Positions 63,978-64,000 of a DNA stretch of 64,000 nt are shown here, in pieces. Numbering within the stretch: position 1 is the stretch's first letter; every line of letters begins with the position of its first letter. Origin of the DNA: Poecilobothrus nobilitatus (lineage: Eukaryota; Arthropoda; Insecta; Diptera; Dolichopodidae); NCBI GenBank assembly GCA_947095535.1, contig OX352773.1, forward strand, positions 29,905,398 through 29,969,397, in the 5' to 3' direction. Under the pieces are notes generated by a model. That model did not search any database, was not told where the DNA came from, and worked only from the letters and a program-made list of their open reading frames with translations. The translations under genes and the position numbers were made by a program.

Positions 63978-64000
63978 TTGATGCTGTTGCTGCTGTTCAG
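63978..64000 (-). other. CAG-rich edge sequence, possible start of another exon
   Basis: Minus-strand GAACAGCAGCAACAGCATCA would read EQQQQHQ. Poly-Gln codon runs are common in insect transcription-factor exons. It is cut by the window edge, no splice site is convincing, and it may be a simple CAG/CAA repeat. Confidence 0.25.

Larger units (their letters stand above)
45391..64000 (-). other. region upstream of kn exon A
   Basis: Either 5' flank or further 5' introns of kn, because exon A lacks a start codon. Recognised content is listed separately: candidate promoter at 46773, DNA transposon at 51757, tRNA-like sequence at 59463, SINE at 59800 and LINE remnants at 60014 and 62955. The stretches 45460-46770, 46940-50520, 50590-51750, 52930-59180 and 61520-62950 are A/T-rich and I see no gene in them. 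The intervals 55740-56110 and 56520-56640 are somewhat less A/T-rich and share a diverged GATTCC(C)ACCTA...CTCGTAAA word, but nothing identifiable. Confidence 0.6.

Overview
This is a very A+T-rich eukaryotic window, full of long poly-A/poly-T runs and (TA)n microsatellites. It almost certainly comes from an insect, most likely a fly. That rests on the one protein-coding gene I can identify: three spliced minus-strand exons that closely match Drosophila knot/collier (kn), the insect EBF/COE transcription factor. I have not identified the species.

Gene layout (minus strand, so N-terminus at high coordinates). Exon A (45171-45390, upstream edge uncertain) encodes the N-terminal region with the WGRKLYPS and SLKEEPLG blocks. 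Intron of about 18.7 kb. Exon B (26209-26426) encodes the start of the EBF DNA-binding domain. Intron of 375 bp. Exon C (25778-25833) continues that domain to TKQ. The next intron runs off the left edge, more than 25.7 kb, so the zinc knuckle, IPT and HLH exons lie outside the window. Codon phases at both complete introns join exactly (2 then 1), and exon C ends in phase 0. About 1.4 kb upstream of exon A is an unusually non-repetitive patch (about 46770-46930). It holds two initiator matches on the minus strand, one with a DPE-like motif at the right spacing: a candidate core promoter.

The rest is intron and upstream DNA seeded with mobile-element remains. The commonest is a tRNA-derived SINE: six copies with target-site duplications and one tail fragment. 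There are four LINE remnants: a 5'-truncated RT/RNase H copy with target-site duplication at 60014-61504, two related 3' ends at 33093-33600 and 62955-63530, and an unrelated RT C-terminus at 37454-37648. Several DNA transposons are recognisable by inverted repeats. One at 51757-52920 has perfect 24-bp terminal repeats and a 9-bp target-site duplication; one at 22787-23790 is pogo/Tigger-like and carries a nested foldback element. Smaller MITE-like elements lie at 4835-5397, 7387-7894 and about 19268-19745. A compact 76-nt hairpin at 11808-11883 lies inside the large downstream intron.

Nearly all other open frames are short A/T-composition artefacts. I see no rRNA, no intact tRNA gene, no CRISPR array and no bacterial operon structure.
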